Position numbers and translations under genes: made by a program
Notes under the pieces: generated by a model
What the model was told of the DNA's origin: nothing
Databases searched by the model: none
The model's input: only the letters and a program-made list of their open reading frames with translations
Source: Tumebacillus flagellatus
GTDB taxonomy: Bacteria > Bacillota > Bacilli > Tumebacillales > Tumebacillaceae
DNA: 64,000 bases
Assembly: GCF_000714935.1 (NCBI RefSeq)
Contig: NZ_JMIR01000011.1
Coordinates: 1 to 64,000 of the forward strand
Reading direction: 5' to 3'
Part shown: positions 8,226 through 16,997 of the stretch, piece by piece
Layout of the letters: each line of letters starts with the position of its first letter
Numbering within the stretch: the first letter of the stretch is position 1

Positions 8226-9161
8226 GTGACCGCGCACTTGGAAAATCACTGGTTACAGCCGATTTCGCCGATGTTGGCGAGTTTTGGAGAGCAACCGTTC
8301 GACGATGAGAACTATTGGTTTGACGTGAAGTGGGGGCGGCATCTGCTCCTGCATAAGCAAGGGGGCCGCGTGGAGGCGTATACGAGATTCGGACGCCGCG
8401 TGACGGAGCAGCTTCCGGAAACACGAGACGCGGCGGAAGAAGTGCGGGACGAGACGGTGGTGCTGGCGTGCGAGGGCATCGTGTTGCAAAACGGCCGTCC
8501 GGTGTTCGACGCCTACTTGCACCGTTTGCGCCTCACCAACTCGGTTTCGATCCAAAAAGCGCTCGTCAGCCATCCGGTCACGTTCGTCGCGCTGGACGTG
8601 CTGATAAGCAATGGGAGGGAGCAGTTTCAGACACGACTCCAAGAGCGTAAAGTACGCTTGCGGGAGATGTGCACCGGAACTTCCGGTGTCCTGATGGTGC
8701 CGCCGTATCTGCGCGGCGAGGGCAAGCGTCTCTACGCCGAAGCGAAAGCCCGCGGGTTGGAAGGCATCGTCGCCAAGCGCGTGGGTTCGCTCTACACCCC
8801 GAACTTGCGCTCCAAGGATTGGATCAAGATCAAAGTCCCGCACGAGATCGACTGCTTGATCTTGGGCTATCGTCCCGACCCGCCGTTTGCGCTGGTGCTG
8901 GGACTGCACTTTCCGACGGTTCCCGCCAAGCCGGTGGGCACCGTCGAGCAGGGGATCACCCCGGAAGAAGCGGCCGCTTTCACTGAAATTGCCGCCCGCA
9001 TCCACATCCGCCGCAACGGGGCGGTGCAAGAGATCCAGCCCCGGCTCTGTTGCCGCGTTCAATACCGCGACATCACCGAAATGCACCAACTGCGCCAAAC
9101 GGCCTTCCACGGGTTCCTCGTTGACAAAAATCCGGAGGACTGCTGCTGGCACGGAGGCTAG
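8226..9161 (+). CDS. ATP-dependent DNA ligase-like protein with altered motif I
   Basis: A 311-residue protein resembling the adenylation domain of LigD/LigB-type ATP-dependent ligases. Recognisable are motif IIIa (FVALDVL), motif IV (GLEGIVAKR) and motif V (SKDWIKIKV), and a C-terminal segment like an OB domain with RVQYRDITEM. Motif I should read KxDGxR, but residues 33-39 read DVKWGRH: the adenylated Lys35 is present and the Asp is missing. Motif III is also degenerate (ACEGIV). No polymerase or Ku gene adjoins it. It may be a ligase with changed chemistry, or no longer active. GTG start with AGAGGGG upstream. Confidence 0.7.
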   Translation: MTAHLENHWLQPISPMLASFGEQPFDDENYWFDVKWGRHLLLHKQGGRVEAYTRFGRRVTEQLPETRDAAEEVRDETVVLACEGIVLQNGRPVFDAYLHRLRLTNSVSIQKALVSHPVTFVALDVLISNGREQFQTRLQERKVRLREMCTGTSGVLMVPPYLRGEGKRLYAEAKARGLEGIVAKRVGSLYTPNLRSKDWIKIKVPHEIDCLILGYRPDPPFALVLGLHFPTVPAKPVGTVEQGITPEEAAAFTEIAARIHIRRNGAVQEIQPRLCCRVQYRDITEMHQLRQTAFHGFLVDKNPEDCCWHGG

Positions 9162-9177
9162 TCAACTTCGGCCTGAC

Positions 9178-9208
9178 AAAAAAAGGACCCCAGCACCGGC
9201 TGCGGTCC
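9178..9208 (-). terminator. Terminator of the 45-residue gene
   Basis: On the minus strand GGACCgCAGC pairs with GCTGgGGTCC and is followed by seven T residues. Confidence 0.8.
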
Positions 9209-9247
9209 CTGTTCTATTTTGGTAAGGTTTTGGTAAGATTGAAAAAA

Positions 9248-9385
9248 CTACGCCATCATCACACCGCGGGCCTGCATTACTTGCATCGCTTGATCATACC
9301 ACGTGTTGACCTCGGTTTCCGTTTCAGAGGCGATCAATTTGTCGACAAGATGCAAGAGTTTTTGAACATCATCATACGTAAGCAT
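9248..9385 (-). CDS. Small hypothetical protein, 45 aa
   Basis: A short gene with every sign of being real: GGGAGG seven to ten bases before the ATG at 9385, 45 codons of normal usage, a TAG stop and its own terminator. The product runs MLTYDDVQKLLHLVDKLIA and continues with an acidic, amphipathic helix containing a Trp-Tyr pair (NTWYDQAMQVM). It has no membrane segment or signal. I do not recognise a family; the heptad-like spacing of Leu and Val suggests a small helical or partner-binding protein. Confidence 0.6.
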   Translation of the reverse strand: MLTYDDVQKLLHLVDKLIASETETEVNTWYDQAMQVMQARGVMMA

Positions 9386-9543
9386 CTTCTAGTTCCTCCC
9401 GTCGTGGAATGTGGCGTTGCCTTTATCAGAATAATATAAAAATAATAGAGGAAAGGCAAGAGGGAATCGACCCTTTCCGACAAATATTTTATTTAGGTGC
9501 AAGGTTTGGTATTCTGGGAACAAAACGAAGAGGAGGCGTGCCG

Positions 9544-9882
9544 ATGTATCGCTCTTATGAAGAGTTTTGGGTCTATTACGTCAGCGAACACATGAAACGC
9601 TCCACCCGAATTTGGCATGCTGTCGGCACGTTCGGCGTGGTGGTGCTTCTGGTTTGGATTCTCTGGCAACAGGCATGGTGGTGGTTGCTGTTGGTTCCGG
9701 TGCTCGGCTACGGCCCGGCTTGGTTCAGCCATTTCTTCCTTGAGAAAAACCGCCCCGCCACGTTCACGTACCCGCTATGGTCGTTGCGCGCCGACTTCCG
9801 CATGTTCAGACTCCTGCTCCTCGGGCAGATGGGCGTGGAAATCAAAAGAGCGGAAACCTGGTTGGCGAACCAGAAGTTGTGA
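9544..9882 (+). CDS. Mpo1-like (DUF962) membrane protein
   Basis: A 112-residue protein with the DUF962/Mpo1 layout: an N-terminal YRSYEEFWVYYVSEH segment, then the hallmark HxxG-like RIWHAVGTFGVV at the first hydrophobic stretch, a second hydrophobic helix WWWLLLVPVLGYGPAW, and SHFFLEKNRPATFTYPLWSL. Yeast Mpo1 is a dioxygenase for 2-hydroxy fatty acids; bacterial homologues are poorly characterised, so only the family is claimed. GAGGAGG lies seven bases before the ATG, better placed than the GTG two codons earlier. Confidence 0.85.
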   Translation: MYRSYEEFWVYYVSEHMKRSTRIWHAVGTFGVVVLLVWILWQQAWWWLLLVPVLGYGPAWFSHFFLEKNRPATFTYPLWSLRADFRMFRLLLLGQMGVEIKRAETWLANQKL

Positions 9883-9915
9883 ACGTAGATACCCTGTAAG
9901 CCAAAACGTCAACCC

Positions 9916-9960
9916 AAAAAGAACCATCTCCGTCACCGAGGCGCGGGATGGTTCTTTTTT
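9916..9960 (+). terminator. Bidirectional terminator between convergent genes
   Basis: AAAAAGAACCATC pairs with GATGGTTCTTTTTT. It serves the DUF962 gene and the convergent tatD-like gene. Confidence 0.85.
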
Positions 9961-10741
9961 ACAAACGGGGTTCAAAGCGGTAGCAGGCGGCGGTGTTCCC
10001 TCGCACGCGGCGCACCAACTCTTCGGGCATGAGGTGTTTCAATCGCGCCACCGGTCCAACCATCTCCTGGAGAAATAGCGGCGTCGTCCTGCGCCCGCCG
10101 AACACCGGCCCCTCATGCGGCCACGGCCCGTCCGTTTCCAGCAAGAGTTGGGGGAGCGGGACCAGGCTCGCCAAGCGTTGATCCCGCTCGCGGTGGCACA
10201 CGTCCGGCGTCACCGACACGTAGTACCCGGCGTCCAGAATCTGCTGCAAGTCGTCCGGAGCGGCTTTCAGCCAATGAAAGTGCGCACGCGTTACGCCGTG
10301 GCGCTGAAGCGCTTGAAACGCGAGCGGGGCTTTGTTATGCACGGCGTGCAACACGAGCGGCAGGTCGTGCTCCCGAGCGGTTTCGGCAAACGTCCCCAAG
10401 AGCTCCGTCCACGCTTCCAACGCGCCGGCTCCAAGCTTCTCCACTTCATAATGAGGCAACCCGACTTCGCCGACGGCGACCAGTCGATGCCGTTCTTGCC
10501 GGATCAACGCGAGCAGTTCGGTCACGTCGCGCTCCGGCGGCACGGGGTATTCCGGGTGCATCCCGACCGCCGCCCGCACGAAGTCCGGGTACCGCACTTG
10601 CAACTCCAGCGTCCGATACGACGACCGCAACCCCGTGGACACCGCCACCACGCTCTCGATTCCGCCCTCGCGCCACGTCTCGATCAACGACTCCAACTCT
10701 TCATCCGGATACATCTCCACATGCAAGTGCGCATCGATCAT
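9959..10741 (-). CDS. TatD-family metal-dependent hydrolase
   Basis: A 260-residue protein of the TatD/amidohydrolase fold. The first residues MIDAHLHVE carry the HxH metal motif; later come GEVGLPHYE, LVLHAVHNKAP, RAHFHWLKA, TPDVCHRERD and LLLETDGPW, with the final Asp typical of the fold. Related proteins act as DNases or other hydrolases; the substrate is not known. AAGGAGG precedes the ATG at 10741, so a longer reading to 10876 is not used. A hairpin with a T run lies in its leader. Confidence 0.85.
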   Translation of the reverse strand: MIDAHLHVEMYPDEELESLIETWREGGIESVVAVSTGLRSSYRTLELQVRYPDFVRAAVGMHPEYPVPPERDVTELLALIRQERHRLVAVGEVGLPHYEVEKLGAGALEAWTELLGTFAETAREHDLPLVLHAVHNKAPLAFQALQRHGVTRAHFHWLKAAPDDLQQILDAGYYVSVTPDVCHRERDQRLASLVPLPQLLLETDGPWPHEGPVFGGRRTTPLFLQEMVGPVARLKHLMPEELVRRVRGNTAACYRFEPRL

Positions 10742-10775
10742 CCCGCGCCGCCTCCTTCTCTCTACATAAGTATAC

Positions 10776-10807
10776 AAAAAAAGAGCAGAGACAAGTTCCG
10801 TCTCTGC
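10776..10807 (-). terminator. Terminator-like hairpin in the leader of the tatD-like gene
   Basis: On the minus strand GCAGAGAC and GTCTCTGC form an 8 bp stem followed by a TCTTTTTTT run, 35 bases before the start codon. No minus-strand gene lies directly upstream, so it may be an attenuator acting on a longer leader transcript. Confidence 0.55.
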
Positions 10808-10896
10808 CAACATAAATAGGTGTAGGGTAAAAAAAGGTCGTACCTCTATACTAGCGAAACCCACCTCTGTGAGCACCTGCCCAAAAGTACAGTTTT

Positions 10897-10911
10897 ATTC
10901 GGAAGCCGAAT
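10897..10911. repeat. Short inverted repeat upstream of the 48-residue gene
   Basis: ATTCGG-AAG-CCGAAT, about 65 bases before the small membrane protein. It could be an operator or a small hairpin. Confidence 0.3.
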
Positions 10912-10976
10912 CAATTGCATGAAACGGAGGTTTCTGGAAAAACTACCTTCACAATCCGAAATGGAGGTGGCGGACA

Positions 10977-11123
10977 ATGGGGATCATCATCGGTCTGCTG
11001 GTGGCTGTCGTGTTGTGGAAGTTGCTCAAACTTTCGGTGGTGGCATTGGTTTGGATCGCGATCATCGGAGCGATCGTCGGCGCGATTCCGACGTTCATGC
11101 GCCGTCGTCGTGCAGGGAGATAA
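10977..11123 (+). CDS. Small hydrophobic membrane protein, 48 aa
   Basis: GGAGGTGG stands six bases before the ATG and the gene ends in its own terminator, so it is almost certainly expressed. The peptide starts MGIIIGLLVAVVLWKLLKLS and continues VVALVWIAIIGAIVGAIPTF, giving two hydrophobic stretches with a Lys pair between them and a basic MRRRRAGR tail. This pattern fits a hairpin or single-helix inner membrane protein with its C terminus in the cytosol. I know of no function. Confidence 0.7.
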   Translation: MGIIIGLLVAVVLWKLLKLSVVALVWIAIIGAIVGAIPTFMRRRRAGR

Positions 11124-11139
11124 ACAGGTGAAAACGGGA

Positions 11140-11168
11140 AAGGGCGGCGCAGGAAGCCGTCCTTTTTT
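11140..11168 (+). terminator. Terminator after the 48-residue gene
   Basis: GGGCGGC-GCAGGAA-GCCGTCC followed by TTTTTT. Confidence 0.85.
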
Positions 11169-11219
11169 CATGATGAAAGAGATGTGGTAGAATGGGGAGG
11201 AAAGTTGAGGGTGATGCAC

Positions 11220-12593
<1,374 letters not shown>

Positions 12594-12644
12594 AAGCGGC
12601 GCTTCTGTCGACGTCGGCAACGGAAGGAATCGTAGGAGGGCATC

Positions 12645-13493
12645 ATGAGCGCGTCGAAGGCATCCCATTCGCCGTCCTCCCCGTCTCGCTTGCGGAACGG
12701 GGTGCTGGACTTGGCGTTTTTTACGTATCACGAAGCGATGTCTTGTCTGTTTGCCGTCTGCATTTTCGGTTTGCTGGCGGTGTCGCACGTTGTGCACATT
12801 CCGGGGCTTGGGCGTTATGATTTCCTGCTGCTCGGCTGCCTGATCATGCAAGTCATCCTGTACAAGACCGGGCTTGAAACGAAGGACGAGGTCAAAGTCA
12901 TCGGCGTGTTTCACTTGTTGGGACTGGCTCTTGAACTGTACAAAGTCCACATGGGCTCTTGGGCGTATCCGGAGCCCGCGCTGACGAAAATCGCGGGTGT
13001 GCCGCTGTACAGCGGCTTTATGTATGCGAGCGTCGCGAGCTACGTCTGCCAAGCGTGGCGGCGGCTCGACATGAACCTCGCGTATTACCCGAAGTGGTGG
13101 CTGGCGTTGCCGGTCGCGGCGGCGGGGTATCTGAACTTTTTCACGCATCCGTACATCGGAGACTACCGCTGGTGGATCCTGCTTGCGGTGCTGGCGGTGT
13201 TCTGGCGCACGCAGATTCTCTTCACCGTGCGCGGACGCGTGCGCAAGATGCCGCTGGTGCTCGGATTTTTCCTCGTGGGGCTGTTTGTCTATTTCGCGGA
13301 GAACATCGCGACGTTCTACGGCGCGTGGCAGTATCCCGACCAAGCCCGCGGTTGGCACTTCGTCCACCCGGAGAAGATTTCGTCGTGGTTTATGCTGATC
13401 ATCGTCGAGGGCATCCTCGTCGCGCAGCTCAAGCGTGTCAAAGCGAATTTGACTCACGAAGAAGCGTCTCGGGGAAAGGGGATCTCCTCGTAA
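12645..13493 (+). CDS. DUF817 integral membrane protein, YoaT-like
   Basis: A 282-residue protein with about eight hydrophobic helices, beginning after a Ser-rich cytosolic N terminus. Conserved blocks FFTYHEAMSCLFAVCIFG, YKVHMGSWAYPEP, GVPLYSGFMYASV and WHFVHPEKISSWFM fit the DUF817 family (B. subtilis YoaT), whose function is unknown. AGGAGGGCATC precedes the ATG. It sits between hflX and ynbB on the same strand, an insertion relative to the B. subtilis order. Confidence 0.8.
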   Translation: MSASKASHSPSSPSRLRNGVLDLAFFTYHEAMSCLFAVCIFGLLAVSHVVHIPGLGRYDFLLLGCLIMQVILYKTGLETKDEVKVIGVFHLLGLALELYKVHMGSWAYPEPALTKIAGVPLYSGFMYASVASYVCQAWRRLDMNLAYYPKWWLALPVAAAGYLNFFTHPYIGDYRWWILLAVLAVFWRTQILFTVRGRVRKMPLVLGFFLVGLFVYFAENIATFYGAWQYPDQARGWHFVHPEKISSWFMLIIVEGILVAQLKRVKANLTHEEASRGKGISS

Positions 13494-13548
13494 CCGAGCG
13501 CGCAACTACTGATACAGACTAGACAACCGGGATAGGAGAGACTTTATT

Positions 13549-14817
13549 TTGTCGTTCATGAATCTGTTGAAAGACCCGGCTTGGATGCAGCTCGCGTCCA
13601 AGATTGAAGCGGGCATCGCCGACCAATTCCGCCATATCGAAGACGTGGCGCTCTACAACCAAGCCAAAGTTCTGCAAGCGTTCCAAGAGGAGAAAGTGGC
13701 GGATTTCCACTTTGCTTCGTCGACGGGGTACGGACACAACGACGCCGGCCGTGAAACGCTGGAAGTGGTGTATGCAAAAGCGTTCGGGGCCCAATCCGCG
13801 CTGTTGCGGCCGCACATCGTCTCCGGCACGCATGCGATCTCGCTTGCGCTCTATGGGGTACTGCGCCCCGGCGACGAACTGCTCTACATCACCGGCAAAC
13901 CGTACGACACGCTGGAGGAAGTGATCGGCGTGCGCGGCGAAGAGGGCGAAGGCTCGCTGCGGGAATTCGGCGTGGGCTTTGACTTTGTGCCGCTGACCGA
14001 GGCGGGCAAAGTCAACTACGAGGAAGTCGCCCGCAAGATCAAGCCGAACACCAAGATGATCGGCATCCAGCGCTCGGCCGGCTATTCGTGGCGCTCGTCG
14101 TTCCCGGTTGCCGAAATCGGCGAGATGATCAAGTTCGTCAAAGAGATCAAGCCGGATGTCGTGGTGTTCGTCGACAACTGCTACGGCGAATTCACGGAAA
14201 AAACGGAACCGACCGAAGTCGGAGCCGATCTCGTCGTCGGCTCGCTGATCAAAAATCCCGGCGGCGGTCTCGCGCCGTCCGGCGGCTATGTCGTCGGGCG
14301 CGCCGATCTCGTGCACCGCGCGTCTTGCCGGTTGACGTCGCCCGGCATCGGAGCGGAGCAAGGGGCGATGCTCGGTACGAACCGTGCGCTGTTCCAAGGC
14401 TTTTTCTTGGCGCCGCACATCGTGGGAGAAGCGCTCAAAGGGGCGGTTTTTGCCGCGGCGCTTTTTGAAGAGCTGGGGATGGTGACGCATCCGTCCGCGC
14501 AGGCGCGCCGCACCGACATCATTCAAGCGGTGCGCCTCGGCACCCGCGAGCGCTTGATCGGATTCTGCCAATCGATCCAATCGGCCGCACCCGTCGATTC
14601 ACACGTCAACTTGGAGCCGTGGGCGATGCCGGGCTATGCCGACGAAGTGATCATGGCGGCGGGGGCGTTTATCCAAGGCTCTTCGATTGAGCTTTCGGCG
14701 GACGGCCCGATTCGCGAACCGTTCATCGGCTTCATGCAGGGCGGTTTGACGTATCAGCATACCAAGATCGCCGTGTTGAGCGCCGTCGCCAACTTGAAGG
14801 CAGCGGGACACCTCTAG
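13549..14817 (+). CDS. ynbB: YnbB-like PLP-dependent protein (methionine gamma-lyase family / aluminium resistance)
   Basis: A 422-residue fold-type I PLP protein. Notable segments are FASSTGYGHND near residue 60, a cofactor region VVFVDNCYGEFTE with the Asp that holds the pyridine nitrogen, and GSLIKNPGGG with the Schiff-base Lys (about residue 232). The family is annotated as aluminium resistance or methionine gamma-lyase related, but the reaction in Bacillales is not established. TTG start with AGGAGAG eight bases upstream. Its place between hflX and glnR matches the conserved ynbA-ynbB-glnR-glnA neighbourhood. Confidence 0.88.
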   Translation: MSFMNLLKDPAWMQLASKIEAGIADQFRHIEDVALYNQAKVLQAFQEEKVADFHFASSTGYGHNDAGRETLEVVYAKAFGAQSALLRPHIVSGTHAISLALYGVLRPGDELLYITGKPYDTLEEVIGVRGEEGEGSLREFGVGFDFVPLTEAGKVNYEEVARKIKPNTKMIGIQRSAGYSWRSSFPVAEIGEMIKFVKEIKPDVVVFVDNCYGEFTEKTEPTEVGADLVVGSLIKNPGGGLAPSGGYVVGRADLVHRASCRLTSPGIGAEQGAMLGTNRALFQGFFLAPHIVGEALKGAVFAAALFEELGMVTHPSAQARRTDIIQAVRLGTRERLIGFCQSIQSAAPVDSHVNLEPWAMPGYADEVIMAAGAFIQGSSIELSADGPIREPFIGFMQGGLTYQHTKIAVLSAVANLKAAGHL

Positions 14818-14849
14818 GCGCTTCTTGCATAGAGTGGAAGGACACAGGG

Positions 14850-14886
14850 AAAAAGACCAAGGGGGAGAGGCGCCTTGGTCTTTTTT
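14850..14886 (+). terminator. Terminator between ynbB and glnR
   Basis: AAAAAGACCAAGG pairs with CCTTGGTCTTTTTT. It separates the hflX unit from the regulated glnRA promoter. Confidence 0.88.
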
Positions 14887-14897
14887 ACAAAAATCCA

Positions 14898-14914
14898 TGT
14901 CAACTTATCTAACA
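14898..14914 (+). promoter_or_regulatory. GlnR/TnrA operator
   Basis: TGTCAACTTATCTAACA matches the GlnR/TnrA consensus TGTNA-N7-TNACA at every defined base. It lies four bases upstream of the glnRA -35 box, and a second half-site (TGACA) lies downstream within the promoter, resembling the two-operator layout of B. subtilis glnRA. Confidence 0.88.
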
Positions 14915-14918
14915 TGCG

Positions 14919-14947
14919 TTGACAGATATGCCTGACACGCATATAAT
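14919..14947 (+). promoter_or_regulatory. glnRA sigma-A promoter
   Basis: TTGACA, a 17 bp spacer and TATAAT: a consensus vegetative promoter, about 32 bases before glnR. Confidence 0.9.
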
Positions 14948-14978
14948 GGGGGTATCTTAGAGAGAGGCGCTGGTGAAC

Positions 14979-15407
14979 ATGAACGATGAAATTCGCCGCA
15001 ACCTCGCCCTGTTTCCTATAGGCATCGTCCAGAAGCTGACCGACCTTTCGGCCCGCCAGATTCGGTACTATGAGCAGCACATGCTCGTGTGCCCGGCCCG
15101 GACGGAAGGAAACCAACGATTGTTCTCTTTCAACGATGTGGAGCGGCTGCTGGAGATCAAGAAACTTATCGAGCAGGGTTTGAACATCGCGGGGATCAAG
15201 ACGGTCCTGGGGACTGCGAAGACGACGTCCGAATTGCTGCCTGTCAGTGAGAAGGAGCAGGCTAAGATGGTCAAGGAGGTCAAGAAGGACCTTTCGGACC
15301 GCGAACTTCGCGATCTGTTGAAAAAGGAAATTCTGCACAGACCCGGCCGCAACGGTGTGCACAGCAACACGTTCAACGCCGGCGACCTGTCGCGGTTTTT
15401 CCACTAA
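14979..15407 (+). CDS. glnR: GlnR, MerR-family nitrogen regulator
   Basis: A 142-residue repressor. The N-terminal winged helix holds [20 protein letters not shown] and [18 protein letters not shown], nearly the pattern of B. subtilis GlnR. The C-terminal tail, which in the family senses feedback-inhibited glutamine synthetase, ends [11 protein letters not shown], the expected GlnR tail. It represses glnRA under good nitrogen supply. The ATG at 14979 aligns with known GlnR N termini; the GTG at 14973 has better ribosome-site spacing and is the alternative. Confidence 0.95.
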   Translation: MNDEIRRNLALFPIGIVQKLTDLSARQIRYYEQHMLVCPARTEGNQRLFSFNDVERLLEIKKLIEQGLNIAGIKTVLGTAKTTSELLPVSEKEQAKMVKEVKKDLSDRELRDLLKKEILHRPGRNGVHSNTFNAGDLSRFFH

Positions 15408-15479
15408 CAAACATAGAACCACCGTCCGTCTGGAGGTTTGACTCCCGGAGAGGACGGGGTCGAGGAGGAGCAGAAGACC

Positions 15480-16820
15480 ATGAAGCGCAATTTCACCGCT
15501 GAAGACATCAAACGCTTGGCCAAGGAAGAAAACGTCCGTTATATCCGCCTGCAGTTCACCGACCTGCTCGGCGTTATCAAAAACGTTGAAATTCCGGTTT
15601 CCCAGCTTGACAAAGCTCTGGAAAACAAAATGATGTTCGACGGCTCCTCCATCGATGGTTTCGTTCGCATCGAGGAATCCGATATGTACCTCTACCCGGA
15701 CCTCTCCACCTGGCTCGTGTTCCCGTGGGAAACCGAAAACGGCTGGAAAGTGGCCCGCCTGATCTGCGACATCTACATGCCGGACGGCTCTCCGTTCCCG
15801 GGCGACCCGCGCGGCATCTTGAAGAAAGCGATGAACGACGCTCGCGCAATGGGCTTCACCGATTTCAACGTAGGTCCGGAGCCGGAGTTCTTCCTGTTCA
15901 AGCTCGATGAGAAGGGCAACCCGACCACCGAAGTGAACGACCAAGGCGGCTACTTCGACTTGGCACCGGTTGACCTCGGCGAAAACTGCCGCCGTGAAAT
16001 CGTGCTCACCCTCGAAGAAATGGGCTTTGAAATCGAAGCTTCTCACCACGAAGTTGCAGTCGGTCAACATGAGATCGACTTCAAATACGAAGACGCAGTC
16101 AGCTCTGCGGACAGCATCATGACTTTCAAACTGGTCGTCAAAACCATCGCTCGCAAGCACGGCCTGCACGCGACCTTCATGCCGAAACCGATCTTCGGCA
16201 TCAACGGCTCCGGCATGCATTGCCACCAATCCCTGTTCAAAAACGGTGAGAACGCGTTCTACGACGAATCCGACGAACTCGGCCTGTCGCAAACCGCGAA
16301 ACACTACTTGGCAGGCATCCTCTCGCACGCTCGCGGCTTTGCAGCGATCACCAACCCGACCGTCAACTCTTACAAGCGTCTGGTTCCGGGCTACGAAGCA
16401 CCGTGCTACATCGCTTGGTCTGCGAAGAACCGTTCGCCGCTCGTCCGCATCCCGGCGTCCCGCGGCATGGGCACCCGCATCGAAGTCCGCAACCCGGACC
16501 CGGCTTGCAACCCGTACCTCGCACTGGCTGCGATGCTCCAAGCAGGTCTGGACGGCATCCGTCGTGAACTGCCGCTCCAAGACGCAGTCAACCGCAACAT
16601 CTACGTCATGAACGAAGAAGAACGCCTTGAGAACGGCATCCTCTCGCTGCCGGCAAACCTCAAGGAAGCGATCGACGAGCTGATCGCAGACGAACTGCTC
16701 GTCGCAGCTCTCGGCGAACACGTCGTGACCCACTTCGTTGAAATGAAACAAATCGAATGGGATATGTTCCGCACCACCGTTCACGAGTGGGAGCGCAACC
16801 AATACCTGACCACTTACTAA
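15480..16820 (+). CDS. glnA: Glutamine synthetase, type I
   Basis: A 446-residue GSI enzyme that makes glutamine from glutamate, ammonia and ATP. Visible are [11 protein letters not shown], the metal-site segment [32 protein letters not shown] and the flexible-loop/active-site stretch [17 protein letters not shown]. The length and lack of the adenylylation insert mark the GSI-alpha form used in Bacillus, which is controlled by feedback inhibition and by binding GlnR. GGAGGAG lies eight bases before the ATG. It shares the glnR promoter and ends in a terminator. Confidence 0.96.
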   Translation: MKRNFTAEDIKRLAKEENVRYIRLQFTDLLGVIKNVEIPVSQLDKALENKMMFDGSSIDGFVRIEESDMYLYPDLSTWLVFPWETENGWKVARLICDIYMPDGSPFPGDPRGILKKAMNDARAMGFTDFNVGPEPEFFLFKLDEKGNPTTEVNDQGGYFDLAPVDLGENCRREIVLTLEEMGFEIEASHHEVAVGQHEIDFKYEDAVSSADSIMTFKLVVKTIARKHGLHATFMPKPIFGINGSGMHCHQSLFKNGENAFYDESDELGLSQTAKHYLAGILSHARGFAAITNPTVNSYKRLVPGYEAPCYIAWSAKNRSPLVRIPASRGMGTRIEVRNPDPACNPYLALAAMLQAGLDGIRRELPLQDAVNRNIYVMNEEERLENGILSLPANLKEAIDELIADELLVAALGEHVVTHFVEMKQIEWDMFRTTVHEWERNQYLTTY

Positions 16821-16860
16821 GAATCGCTTTGCAAGCCCTATAACCGTAAGCAAAACTCTC

Positions 16861-16895
16861 GGAACCTCGTCCAACTGCGGACGGGGTTCTTTTTT
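16861..16895 (+). terminator. glnA terminator
   Basis: GGAACCtCGTCC pairs with GGACGgGGTTC, followed by TTTTTT. Confidence 0.85.
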
Positions 16896-16942
16896 AATTC
16901 CTTCAGCAGGAATTTTCAGAAAGATTGGAGAAGAGTGGAAGA

Positions 16943-16958
16943 GGTGGTATAGACCACC
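16943..16958 (+). promoter_or_regulatory. DasR/NagR-type operator (dre site) upstream of the SpoIID-like gene
   Basis: GGTGGTATAGACCACC has perfect 6 bp arms and the TGGTNTANACCA core of DasR/NagR (YvoA) operators. It lies 40 bases before the SpoIID-like start. The likely regulator is the GntR protein at 20698. Confidence 0.75.
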
Positions 16959-16997
16959 ACCAAATCATCACCAAATGAAAAAAGGGAGGGGTAGTCC

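Noticed and set aside
14814-16874. 686-codon frame opposite glnR and glnA
   Set aside because: Antisense shadow spanning two genes and the promoter between them; no ribosome site or family features.
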